In this document: piece by piece, positions 18,414 through 27,838 of the stretch
How the letters are laid out: each line of letters starts with the position of its first letter
Numbering within the stretch: the first letter of the stretch is position 1
Origin: Shewanella psychropiezotolerans
Lineage (GTDB): Bacteria > Pseudomonadota > Gammaproteobacteria > Enterobacterales > Shewanellaceae
Direction: 5' to 3'
DNA length: 64,000 nucleotides
NCBI RefSeq assembly: GCF_007197555.1
Contig: NZ_CP041614.1
Span: 496,001-560,000 of the forward strand
Notes under the pieces: model-generated
Database searches by the model: none
The model's input: the letters and a program-made list of their open reading frames with translations, nothing else
Told to the model about the DNA's origin: nothing
Program-made: the position numbers and the translations under genes

Positions 18414-20819
18414 ATGAAGCCCTATAATCTCGCATTGGCGATAGCACTTCTCTCTGTGCCCGTCGTCGATGTCGTCGCAGCCCCAAGTAATACCGCCACT
18501 ATCATCAAGAAAAGCCAGTCTGCAAACGGTTTTATTAACTTGTTTTACGCTAAAGCCGATGGCGAGCTTTACCTGGAAGCGAACAAGTTAGATCAGCCTT
18601 TCCTGTTGCTGACAAGTTTACCCCATGGCGTAGGTTCCAATGATATCGGCCTGGACCGTGGTCAACTCGGTTATACCCGCATGGTGCAATTTGAGCGTCA
18701 TGGTCCCTACTTGATTTTGAAGCAGCTCAATACTCAATATCGTGCCAGTAGCGATAACGCCGCCGAGCAAAGAGCGGTTAAAGAAGCCTTTGCCGAGTCA
18801 GTGCTCTGGCGAGGCAAGATCATAGATGGAAAACGGGATCTTGTGTCGATCAATGATCTGGTGATTAACGATCTTCACGGCATCTCCTCGGTGCTCGAAG
18901 ACACTAAGCAGGGTAGCTATCAGCTAGATAAAAGCCGTTCACTCATCTTACCCGAAGGCGTTAAGTCCTTCGAGCGTAACAGCGACGTGGATGTCTTGTT
19001 GACCTTCAACAGTGCCAAGGCGGGTAACTATGTGGCCCAGGTGACGCCCGATGCTAATCATATGTCGGTTCGTCTGCGTTACTCCTTCATTCAGTTGCCG
19101 GAAGAGGGCTATGTGGCTCGCGATTACCACCCCATGAGCGGCTACCTATCCGATGAGTATTTGGATTTCGGTACTCAGGTTAATCAGGATATTCGTCAGC
19201 GTCATCTGCTGCGCCATCGCTTGCAGAAGGTGAATCCGGGATCTGAGCCCAGTGAAGTGATCGAACCTATCATTTACTACTTAGACCCAGGTGTACCTGA
19301 GCCAATTCGCAGCGCACTCTTAGAGGGAGCTGGCTGGTGGGAAGAGGCATTCGAACAGGCCGGATTTATCGGTGGATTCAAGGTCGAGTTATTGCCAGAG
19401 GATGCCGATCCTCAAGATATTCGTTACAACGTGATCCAATGGGTACACAGGGCGACGCGCGGCTGGTCTTATGGCTCGGCGGTTGCCGATCCCAGAACCG
19501 GCGAGATCATCAAGGGACATGTGACCTTAGGCAGTCAAAGGGTCCGTCAGGATCATCTGATTGCCCGCGGTCTCACTGCTGGCTGGGAAGATAGACAGGC
19601 TGCTGAAGATGCGTCTATGGCGCTTTCACTGGCTCGAATTCGTCAGCTGGCGGCTCACGAAGTTGGCCATACCTTAGGTTTCGATCATAACTTCGCCGCC
19701 TCGAGTAATGATAATGCCTCAGTGATGGATTACCCCCATCCACAGGCGACATTGAAAGGTGAGAAGATAGATATTTCGGCGCCCTATGGCGTCGGAGTCG
19801 GTGCCTGGGATAAGTATATTGTCGAATATGGTTATAGTGAATATGCCGACTCTGCCGAGGAATCGGCTAAATTATCTGAATTGATGACTCAGGTGCAGCG
19901 CCAGGGGCTACGCTACATAGGTGAAGCGGATTCTCGCTCGAAAGGGGCCAGTAATGCTTATGCCAGTCTCTGGGATAATGGTAGTGACCCCGTTGCCGAG
20001 CTTATCCGTATCGATAAGGTACGAGCCAAGGCGATCGCTGATTTTTCTCCCTCAGCATTACTCGCCGGGCAGCCTAGGGGGGAGCTAAGCGATATCTTCG
20101 TGCCCATTTATCTGCTCAATCGTTATCAGATCACCGCCGCGGCTAAATTCATCGGTGGCACAGATTATAGCTATAGCGAAGGCGTCGAAGGTGAGTCATG
20201 GCACTATATTGCGCCTCAGCTGCAAAAGAGTGCCCTGGATGCCTTACTGGAGACCTTGTCACCCAAGGCGTTAGCTATCTCCCAGACATTGCAGGAATCC
20301 TTAGTGCCCAAGGCGGGCAATTACAACAGAACACGGGAAAGTTTTGATTCGGGTCTTGGTGTCATCACTGACCCTCTGGGTATGGCCGAAGTCTTGAGCC
20401 GTCATACGGTGCAGAAACTTCTCGCGCCTCAGCGACTAAATCGAGTGAATCAGGGCTATATTGGCGACAGGGAACAACTATCTGTTCCGGCATTAGTCGA
20501 TAAGCTGCTTGGCAGTACACTGTATGAGGATATTCCCAATGGTGCCGAGCAAGGGGTCTGGATGCGGGTCAACAGCGTGATACTCGATGAGTTGTTAGCG
20601 AGTTACCATGCTAAACAGACACGACCCGAAGTGAAGGCGCAACTGGCGGATCGTCTGCGTTATACCCTCAAGCAGCTTAAACGTAAGGTGAAGCGGGTCA
20701 GTGCCTACGAGGCCGCTCACTTTGCCTGGCTTGCCGATGGCGTTGAGAGAGGCATGAAAGATGCTAAGGTTAAGCTGATAGCCCAGCCGCTTAAGATGCC
20801 ACCTGGCTCGCCGATTTAG
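18414..20819 (+). CDS. Secreted zinc-dependent metalloprotease
   Basis: Protein of 801 residues with a signal peptide ending VVA before APSNT. The extended zinc motif HEVGHTLGFDH at 415-425 gives ligands His415, His419 and His425 and catalytic Glu416, in the metzincin pattern. A Met-turn candidate, SVMDYPHP, follows about 20 residues later. The overall layout matches the large DUF5117/DUF4953-type zinc metalloproteases of marine bacteria. AAGGAGA lies five bases before the ATG at 18414; an earlier in-frame start would precede the signal peptide. The tandem-repeat array begins just after the stop. Confidence 0.88.
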   Translation: MKPYNLALAIALLSVPVVDVVAAPSNTATIIKKSQSANGFINLFYAKADGELYLEANKLDQPFLLLTSLPHGVGSNDIGLDRGQLGYTRMVQFERHGPYLILKQLNTQYRASSDNAAEQRAVKEAFAESVLWRGKIIDGKRDLVSINDLVINDLHGISSVLEDTKQGSYQLDKSRSLILPEGVKSFERNSDVDVLLTFNSAKAGNYVAQVTPDANHMSVRLRYSFIQLPEEGYVARDYHPMSGYLSDEYLDFGTQVNQDIRQRHLLRHRLQKVNPGSEPSEVIEPIIYYLDPGVPEPIRSALLEGAGWWEEAFEQAGFIGGFKVELLPEDADPQDIRYNVIQWVHRATRGWSYGSAVADPRTGEIIKGHVTLGSQRVRQDHLIARGLTAGWEDRQAAEDASMALSLARIRQLAAHEVGHTLGFDHNFAASSNDNASVMDYPHPQATLKGEKIDISAPYGVGVGAWDKYIVEYGYSEYADSAEESAKLSELMTQVQRQGLRYIGEADSRSKGASNAYASLWDNGSDPVAELIRIDKVRAKAIADFSPSALLAGQPRGELSDIFVPIYLLNRYQITAAAKFIGGTDYSYSEGVEGESWHYIAPQLQKSALDALLETLSPKALAISQTLQESLVPKAGNYNRTRESFDSGLGVITDPLGMAEVLSRHTVQKLLAPQRLNRVNQGYIGDREQLSVPALVDKLLGSTLYEDIPNGAEQGVWMRVNSVILDELLASYHAKQTRPEVKAQLADRLRYTLKQLKRKVKRVSAYEAAHFAWLADGVERGMKDAKVKLIAQPLKMPPGSPI

Positions 20820-20822
20820 CAG

Positions 20823-21209
20823 CTGGTAGAGCCGAGATGATGCTTCGCTGGGCGCTTCGCTGGTAGAGCTGAGATGATGCTTTGCTGGTAGAGCCGAGAT
20901 GATGCTTTGCTGGTAGAGCCGAGATGATGCTTCGCTGGTTGAGCCGAGATGATGCTTCGCTGGTTGAGCCGAGATGATGCTTTGCTGGTAGAGCCGAGAT
21001 GATGCTTTGCTGGTAGAGCCGAGATGATGCTTTGCTGGTAGAGCTGAGATGATGCTTTGCTGGTAGAGCTGAGATGATGCTTTGCTGGTAGAGCCGAGAT
21101 GATGCTTCGCTGGTAGAGCTGAGATGATGCTTTGCTGGTAGAGCCGAGATGATGCTTTGCTGGTAGAGCTGAGATGATGCTTCGCTGGTTGAGCCGAGAT
21201 GATGCTCTC
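20823..21209. repeat. Array of fifteen 25-bp tandem repeats
   Basis: The unit is CTGGTWGAGCYGAGATGATGCTTYG, repeated 15 times head to tail. One 12-base interruption (20848-20859) follows the first unit, and the last unit diverges at its end. Variation is confined almost entirely to three positions (A/T, C/T, C/T). A 25-base period breaks any reading frame, so the array is not coding. It begins four bases after the metalloprotease stop. There are no unique spacers, so it is not CRISPR. This is a minisatellite likely to vary in copy number; its function is unknown. Confidence 0.95.
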
Positions 21210-21353
21210 TTAGGGCGCAGCCGTCGTCTTAGCTTTTAACCCCATGTATTACAGTAAAAAACATGTCGGGTATGCAACTTTTTAAGGTGACGAATGTCTA
21301 TCCTTGTGTCATCCATTCCTTGTAGCATTTTTTAAGGCTGAATAATTTAACTC

Positions 21354-21767
21354 ATGGCAAAACAGATCATACATCTGCTGTTGTTTATCGCATTAGTTGG
21401 ACAAAACCTCTTGTCGCCGGCGATGGCCATGCCCGACTTTTTACATTCCATGAGTCATAAATCTGCTTTGCTACAGGAAGCTGGCTCTCAGCAAAAAGAT
21501 GAGGTCCGACAAACTGTTGCTACCTCTACCCTTGAGGCTAAAACCTCAACCAGTCCAGATCTCCCCCAAAGTGTCGTTCAGTGTGACCTAGCTTGCATCA
21601 TATTAGCCAGTGGTCACTGTGTGACTCATTGCGCCTCTATGACTGGTATATTTATCCAATCTTCCCTAGATTTGATAGCTTCTACATCCAGTGAACGGAT
21701 CCCTAATCGACTCTGGTCTATTCAGACTGCCGATGCCGCACAAGTTTATCGCCCTCCAATAAGTTAA
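21354..21767 (+). CDS. Small exported Cys-containing protein of unknown function
   Basis: Protein of 137 residues with a signal peptide ending AMA before MPDFL, a Ser/Thr/Gln-rich middle and one cluster of four Cys and two His (CDLACIILASGHCVTHC, about 85-101). The C-terminus YRPPIS resembles the basic Pro-rich end of the first gene in this window (RSRAPPVA), so both may be small periplasmic metal- or redox-related proteins. This is a weak resemblance. No ribosome site better than TTTAAGG, well upstream, was seen. Alone between the repeat array and another small exported protein. Confidence 0.6.
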   Translation: MAKQIIHLLLFIALVGQNLLSPAMAMPDFLHSMSHKSALLQEAGSQQKDEVRQTVATSTLEAKTSTSPDLPQSVVQCDLACIILASGHCVTHCASMTGIFIQSSLDLIASTSSERIPNRLWSIQTADAAQVYRPPIS

Positions 21768-22005
21768 TTCCAACTCTCTTGTGGTTTTTCTTTTCTACTC
21801 ACAGTTCTATTCCTGACTTAACAATGGTCTTGTTTAGGAGTTGTCCTGTAGTGAAATTGCTCAGCCACGCCCCCAAAGTTTATTTTGGCAACTTAATCAC
21901 ACTTGTATTAATTTGCATCAAATGTAATTAATTTGTTCACAATTTGTAAAAACTAACTTAGAGTTGTTGTTACATACTTGTGGTCAAAAAAGATTGGAGT
22001 TTTAT

Positions 22006-22308
22006 ATGAAGTTATTAACCAGCGTGGCCTTATCTGCAGTATTTGTGTTTTCATCGGCGTCTGCTTTTGCAGATATTCCTGATTTTTCTAAGACATCGGC
22101 TGCAAAATCCAGCTACGATTTTTCAAATAATCAGCCTGCTAAGGGAAATCAGTTGCAACAAGTGTCGACCCGACATGATTTTTCTAAAACGGTAGCGGCA
22201 AGCGACAAATATTTGTTTTCTATCAATGAACCAGCAGTCGCCGAAAAGGGTGTGAACCCTTCGACTCAACATGATTTCTCTACGACAACGGCAATGAAGC
22301 GTATCTAA
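22006..22308 (+). CDS. Small exported protein with internal DFSKT repeats
   Basis: Protein of 100 residues with a clear signal peptide ending AFA before DIPDF. The mature part is three diverged copies of a roughly 32-residue unit, beginning PDFSKTSAAKSSYDFS, RHDFSKTVAASDKYLFS and QHDFSTTTAMKRI. Each unit has an Asp-Phe-Ser start and a Asn-x-Pro-Ala turn. GGAG sits six bases before the ATG at 22006; an in-frame ATG at 21964 has none. A terminator follows, so it is monocistronic. No function can be assigned. The short repeats suggest a secreted structural or binding peptide. Confidence 0.7.
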   Translation: MKLLTSVALSAVFVFSSASAFADIPDFSKTSAAKSSYDFSNNQPAKGNQLQQVSTRHDFSKTVAASDKYLFSINEPAVAEKGVNPSTQHDFSTTTAMKRI

Positions 22309-22358
22309 GAGTTAGCCGTTAAAAGTACTAATTTAATAAATAGGAAATAGTAAGAAGC

Positions 22359-22394
22359 AAAGGCCCGGATTAAGATGGATTGTTCTGGGCCTTT
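22359..22394 (+). terminator. Terminator after the DFSKT-repeat gene
   Basis: AAAGGCCC, 20-base loop, GGGCCTTT, then CTTTTTT. Confidence 0.7.
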
Positions 22395-22425
22395 CTTTTT
22401 TCACTGATTGCTTATTGCTTATTGC

Positions 22426-22791
22426 TTATCGCTTATCAGCTTTATCCAGGCTCTTATCCAAAGCGTGCCCCAGTCGATAGGCATCGATAACCCCAACCAG
22501 CCAGCCAATGATAAATGTCCAAGTGGCAATAGATGCGTAGAGTGCCTTTGCGCCACTGGGTTGCTCGGTGATCATCTGATAGATCAGATTAAAATCCAGC
22601 GGAACGGCACCGGATAATATCTGATCTGAGATCTCTTGTGCTCGCTCTACCGCCTGATAGAGGAGATAGACTAGCCCGCTCAGGCTGACGGCAGAGATAA
22701 GGGTGCCGATATTATATTTCTTCAAGTAGAAATGGCCTGTTCCCGGACAGACGAAGGCTGAGATCAGCGCGGCTGTGATTGCCTTTTTCAT
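22426..22791 (-). CDS. Small membrane protein, TM2-like
   Basis: Protein of 121 residues. Hydrophobic segments at about 5-45 (ISAFVCPGTGHFYLKK then GTLISAVSLSGLVYLLY) and about 85-108 resemble the two-helix TM2 fold with its Gly-x-Gly-x-x-Tyr turn. The ATG at 22791 with AAGAAG upstream is preferred; 13 further residues are possible from 22830. It starts right behind the stop of the 22827-23195 gene, so the two form an operon. Function is unknown. Confidence 0.6.
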   Translation of the reverse strand: MKKAITAALISAFVCPGTGHFYLKKYNIGTLISAVSLSGLVYLLYQAVERAQEISDQILSGAVPLDFNLIYQMITEQPSGAKALYASIATWTFIIGWLVGVIDAYRLGHALDKSLDKADKR

Positions 22792-22826
22792 ATGAGCTTC
22801 TTTGTTGCTAGATACGTATGTTGCAA

Positions 22827-23195
22827 TCATTCTAAATCAATTCGACGAATGGCCCGCTGTAAAAATGTCACTTTGTCGATGAATTTTTGTTTATTTTCTG
22901 AGTTGGACTCGTTTGTTTGGCTAGCGTCTAACTGGCTCTGGACGCCTGCGAGTTCCTGTACTAACCAGCCGCGGATCATCACGTAATAACGTGAATCTGT
23001 ACCATATTGGCTTATGGTGGCGAGTGACTCGGTATCATTTGGCTTAGTTAAGGCGTCTGAAATTTCCTCGACCATGACGCCGACTCGATAGGTCTGCGAA
23101 GGATTATCATCTAATTGATTCCCTTGAGCAGTGACAGGCATAGTGCTCAATAGGCTGGCGGCCAAGGTAAAGGATAAGAGGTGGGCATATTTCAT
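22827..23195 (-). CDS. Small exported protein of unknown function
   Basis: Protein of 122 residues with a signal peptide ending VTA before QGNQL. The mature part is mostly helical and charged, with no Cys and no recognisable motif. It is first in a two-gene unit with the TM2-like membrane protein. The family was not recognised. Confidence 0.6.
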   Translation of the reverse strand: MKYAHLLSFTLAASLLSTMPVTAQGNQLDDNPSQTYRVGVMVEEISDALTKPNDTESLATISQYGTDSRYYVMIRGWLVQELAGVQSQLDASQTNESNSENKQKFIDKVTFLQRAIRRIDLE

Positions 23196-23288
23196 TTGAA
23201 TCGACCTATAAATGGGGAGTCACTCCCAATACAGTATCAAGGTATTGGCATTAATGCCGCTTTAATGCTTCCTCGGGCTAAAAGTAAA

Positions 23289-23310
23289 CCCGATCCGCAA
23301 TGGGATCGGG
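23289..23310 (-). terminator. Possible terminator downstream of the RND pump
   Basis: CCCGATCC, loop of six, GGATCGGG. On the minus strand TTTACTTTTA follows. It lies about 105 bases past the pump stop. The T-run is imperfect. Confidence 0.5.
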
Positions 23311-23414
23311 ATTGCCGGGAAGCAAGTTACTTGTTAATCGCTGAGTCGTTAGCCTTCTCCTTGTTCTTTCCTCTTACTACTTTCTTTTTTAAGCCATTTT
23401 TTGCTGTTGTTTCC

Positions 23415-26400
23415 TTATGCCTGTTTAGGGTAAGGAATACGGAATGCCAAGGTATAAGTGACGGGTAAGACGATGAGTGTCAGCACTGAGGCGAAGCCCA
23501 GGCCGAAGATAATGGTGATAGCCATAGAGCCAAAGAAGGCATCAGATAGCAGAGGCACCATTCCCAACATAGTCGTTATCGCAGCCATCAACACGGGTCT
23601 TACCCGGCTCACGGACGAATCGACCACAGCCCGATAAGCCTCCTTGCCTTCACTCAGTTCCAGATTTATTTGATCTACCAGTACTATGCCATTTTTGATG
23701 ATCATGCCAGTCAGACTCAATAGACCTAGCAGCGCCATGAAGCTGAAGGGAGCATCGAATATTAGTAGGCCAGATACCACACCTATTAAGGCTAGTGGAA
23801 CGGTAAACCAGATAACCAGAGGCTGACGCACCGAGTTAAACAGCAACACTGTAATGAGGAACATGGCCAGATAGCCCATAGGTATTGAGCTAAATACCGA
23901 GACCTGGGCCTCTCCTGCTGTCTCGTACTCGCCTCCCCATTCGAACTCATAACCACTTGGAAGTGGGATGGCTTCTATGTCCGCTCTGATTTTTCGAAAC
24001 ACCGAATCTGCAGTCTCATCGGTGCCGTTGATTGGATCGGCATACACGGCCAGCATACGTTTCCTGTCGCGGCGCATGATAAGCGGGTTTTCCCACTCGG
24101 TGCTGAACTCTGAGACCACCTGAGTGGCAGGCACGAAGACGTTGTTTTCTGAGCTCCAGACCTGAAGTTTCCACAGGCTGTCGGCATCGAGGCGTTCCTC
24201 GGCCGGAGCCCTGGCTATGATGGGCATCAGATGGCTGTTCTCACGATAGACACCGACTTGCTTACCACTGAAGTTGACCAGCAGTGAGTTATCGAGATCT
24301 TGTTTGCTGATCCCGGTTTCACGGGCCTGAGCGAGTGCAAGTTGCGGGCGGATCAGAGTCACCTGATTACGCCAGCTATGTCTCACACCTACGGCTGTCG
24401 GCTCAGCATCTAAAATAGCCTTGGCTTGGGTAGCAAGCTGGCGCAGTACCAGAGGATCTTCACCGTAGAAGCGCGCCTCTATCTTAGCCGCAGGGCTAGG
24501 ACCATTCTCCATATATTTGAAACGATACTCGGCTTCGGGATACTTGAGGCTTAACTCCTTCTCTAAGGTGCGCATGTATCTATCTAAGCTGGTGAGATCT
24601 GTCATCTCGATCAGTAGCTGACCGTAGGAGCTGTAGCCTTTCTCCGGGACATAGGAGAGCACGAATCTTTGGGCGCCCTGACCGACAACACTGGTGAGGT
24701 TAACCAGACCGATATCATGGGTCTCTTGCTGGGCGAGCAGGTCTTTTTCTATGCGGCCGAGCAGGTGTTCTGTCGCCTTAATATCTGTGCCTTCGGGCAT
24801 CCATACATCCACGAAGAACATAGGCGTATTTGAGGCTGGGAAGAAGACATTTTTCACGTATCCGAAGCCCATTACCGAAGTGAACAGTGCCGCGATAACG
24901 ATGAGCAGGGTGACGGCGCGAAAACGCATCGCCAGATTTAAGCTGGTACGGTACAACTGGAATATCAAGCCCTTGTAAGGGTCCTCAATCTCATCACTGC
25001 TGACTTCGCCATCTTTAAACATCAAGTGGCAGAAGAAGGGGGTTAAGGTCATGGCGGTGATCCAACTGATAAACAGCGAGATCAGTAAGACCTGGAATAA
25101 GGAGACACAGAACTCACCCGTGGCCGTGTCTGACAAGCCAATCGGAGCGAAGGCAAGAATAGCGATGACTGTGGCGCCAAGTAGCGGCCATTGAGTCTGT
25201 GACACCACCTGTTTAGATGTCTCTAGTCGGCTTTGGCCACGCTTGATGCCTATGAGTATGCCTTCGGTCACCACGATGGCGTTATCGACCAGCATACCCA
25301 GGGCGATGATGAGGGCGCCGAGGGAGATGATCTGCAGCTCAATATTGAGCACTTTCATCATGATGAAGGTGCCTAATATGGTCAATAGCAGTACCAGTCC
25401 CATCAGTAGACCGGCACGCACACCCATGAATACCAAGAGCACGACGATCACTATGGCAATAGACTCGGCCAGATTGATTAAGAAACCTGTGATGGTCTGA
25501 TCGACCATCTTGCTCTGGTCATAGACAGTGTTGAGTTCTATGCCTATTGGACGCTCGTTATCTAGCTCGACGAGTCTTTCATTGATGGCTGCGCCGACAT
25601 CGACCACGTTGACGCCACTGGAAAATGAGATGCCGATAGACAGGGCTGATTCGCCATTGCCGTGGTAGATATTGGTTGGAGTCTCATCGTTATCTTTATA
25701 GACCTGGGCTATATCGCCAAGGTAGACCAATTTTGTACTGCCTGGCGCGCTGATTAACAGGCGCTCCATCTGCTCCACCTGACTAAATTCACCGGTGGGG
25801 TGGATACGAATGCGATTATCGCCCACGCGGATACTGCCGGCATTGGAGACGACGTTCTGGCTATTGATCAGGCTATAGATGTAGTCTTGATCCAGGCCTA
25901 GGGCATTGAGTTTCTGCTGGGAAATCTCGACCACGACTTGCTCGGTAATTTTGCCGGCTATGGTGACTTTTTTCACACCATCGACAAGCACAAGTTCACG
26001 CCTGAGAAAATCGGCATAATTTTGTAACTCACGGCTAGTGTAGCCATCCCCTGAAATGTTGAGCAAAATACCGTACACATCGCCGAAATCATCGATAACA
26101 GAAGGAGTCGCAACCCCTGGTGGCAGTTCACCTATTTTGTCGTTGATCTTACGGCGTACCTCGTCCCACACCTGAGGCAGTTCGTCTGCACCGTAATGCT
26201 CGTGGACCTCAATCTCTATCTGAGACAGGCCGGCACTGTTGATCGAAGTGATATGCTTGATAGCATCGAGTTGTTGCAGGGCATCTTCCAGAGGAAGGGT
26301 AACCTCCTCTTCGACCTGTTCGGGTGAAGCGCCAGGGTAGGCGGTGACAACGAGTGCCTGCTTGAGGGTGAACTCAGGGAATTCGAGCTGACCTAGCCCA

Positions 26401-26488
26401 AGAAATGAGATGCTGCCCCCACGAGTAGCAATAGGGCAAACATCCAGCTCACCACTTTATGTTCTATAGAGTATTGTGCGAAATTCAC
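23415..26488 (-). pseudogene. RND efflux pump permease, single-base frameshift near the N-terminus
   Basis: If read across a frameshift this encodes about 1024 residues, the normal length for an inner-membrane RND drug exporter. The first 5' segment starts at GTG 26488 (AAGGA upstream) and reads MNFAQYSIEHKVVSWMFALL, the usual RND start and first transmembrane helix. It then stops at TAG. Adding one G to the run at 26416-26420 (C5 on the plus strand) restores VGGSISFLGLGQLEFPEF and joins it to the long downstream frame (26171 to 23415). That frame has the remaining helices, including LGMLVDNAIVV in TM4 with the proton-relay Asp. The adaptor gene lies directly upstream. Real mutation, phase switch or sequencing error are all possible. 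Confidence 0.85.
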
Positions 26489-26554
26489 GGCGTAAAATCC
26501 TTGCAGGCGAAAAAGTAAAAATAAAGGCTTAGATGATATTAAGTAGGATTGGTA

Positions 26555-27634
26555 TTACACCCCGCGTTGCCAGTGGAGAGGTTTAACTTTCTGTTCTGCT
26601 GACAAGTACTGTACACCGGCTACCACTAGTTGATCGCCCTTGTTCAAGCCTGTTAAGATCTCTATGCCATCTGTGGTGACTCGGCCTAAGGTGACGATTT
26701 TCGGAGTCACCTTGCCTGTGTCTGCATGGTAGAGCCAGATGATACTCTCACCATCTTGATCACGCTTCATCACTGCACTGGCTGGGATCACTGCCTTATC
26801 TAACTGGGAGTCTATAGAGAGATCTAAGGTCAACTCGGCGCTCATACCAGGAAGAATATTGATTTGAGTGGGTCTGGGGAGTGTGAAGACTACTTCGTAA
26901 CTTTGAGTGCCTGGAGTCACTTGAGTCGCGTGCTCTTTCAGTTTTACCGGATAGGCTTGCTCCGGCTGAGCGCTGAAACGTACCTGAGGTTGAAATTTAG
27001 CATGGGGATTAAATTTGATTGCCTGGCTGGCCATAGACTCAGGTACCTGGATCACCACGTCGATATTACGATCTTTCTGTAACACGAGCACCGACTGGTT
27101 TGCTTGAATCATCTGATAATTGTCTATGGCGATCTTAGCGACCGTGCCGTCATATGGTGCGAGCAAATTGGTGTAGCTCAATTGATCGCGGGCGTTGGCC
27201 AGAGCAGCAGTGGCTGATTTGAGTTGAGCCTTAGAGAGATCGTAATCTGCCGGTGAGATCAACTGGCGGCGTAAGAGCTCACCCTTACGTTTATAGTCGG
27301 CGGTGGCGAGCTCATGATCGGCTTCGCGGTTGAGTAAGGTATTGCGGGCATCTCTGTCATCCAGCCTAGCCAAAATAGCGCCTTTTTTCACATGCAGACC
27401 TTCCACCAGAGTAAAATCGATCAGCTGACCGGACACTCTAAAGCCTAAATCTGCCTGCTTAGTGGCGGCTATTTTTGCCGGAAAGACACGAATAGAAGCA
27501 GCATTAACATCTGTGACTTCCAATAACTTCACTGGTCTAATGCTTTGTGGGGCAACTTCGATCGACTCTGCGCTGCAGCCAGCCAATATGCCTGTGATCA
27601 TTAAGGCTGCGAATGTTTTTGCTAGGTACTTCAT
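26555..27634 (-). CDS. RND efflux periplasmic adaptor lipoprotein
   Basis: Protein of 359 residues with a lipoprotein signal (GILAGC, lipidated Cys at about 20). It has the membrane-fusion-protein layout: a lipoyl half (GFRVSGQLIDFTLVEGLHVKKG), a helical hairpin (about 95-150), a second lipoyl half (LLAPYDGTVAKI), a beta-barrel and a membrane-proximal domain. It links the inner-membrane pump to an outer-membrane channel, which is not encoded here. Operon with the pump (66-base gap), divergent from a LysR gene that probably controls both. Confidence 0.9.
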   Translation of the reverse strand: MKYLAKTFAALMITGILAGCSAESIEVAPQSIRPVKLLEVTDVNAASIRVFPAKIAATKQADLGFRVSGQLIDFTLVEGLHVKKGAILARLDDRDARNTLLNREADHELATADYKRKGELLRRQLISPADYDLSKAQLKSATAALANARDQLSYTNLLAPYDGTVAKIAIDNYQMIQANQSVLVLQKDRNIDVVIQVPESMASQAIKFNPHAKFQPQVRFSAQPEQAYPVKLKEHATQVTPGTQSYEVVFTLPRPTQINILPGMSAELTLDLSIDSQLDKAVIPASAVMKRDQDGESIIWLYHADTGKVTPKIVTLGRVTTDGIEILTGLNKGDQLVVAGVQYLSAEQKVKPLHWQRGV

Positions 27635-27714
27635 AAACCAGTTTCCATGTGTGCGACAAGATGTATCAATACTGGCTAAGATAGCAGTATCTAATATTGA
27701 ACAAAATGGGAATA

Positions 27715-27735
27715 TATGGAATTATAAGTTCCATA
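27715..27735. promoter_or_regulatory. 7-7-7 dyad operator candidate between adaptor and lysR genes
   Basis: TATGGAA, seven bases, TTCCATA: a perfect inverted repeat in the 204-base divergent gap. The AT-rich 7-7-7 form fits a LysR-type binding site. The regulator is inferred from position. Confidence 0.55.
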
Positions 27736-27838
27736 AAATGAGACTGTTTAGGCTTGATTGTTAAAATCAAGCGTGAGCATGATCATTTTCGTTACCGATT
27801 TGAGTGTGAAAATCATCGAGAGTTAGTGAGAGTTAGTT

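Noticed and set aside
20823..21209. CRISPR array
   Set aside because: The 25-bp units are contiguous with no unique spacers, and no cas gene is in the window.
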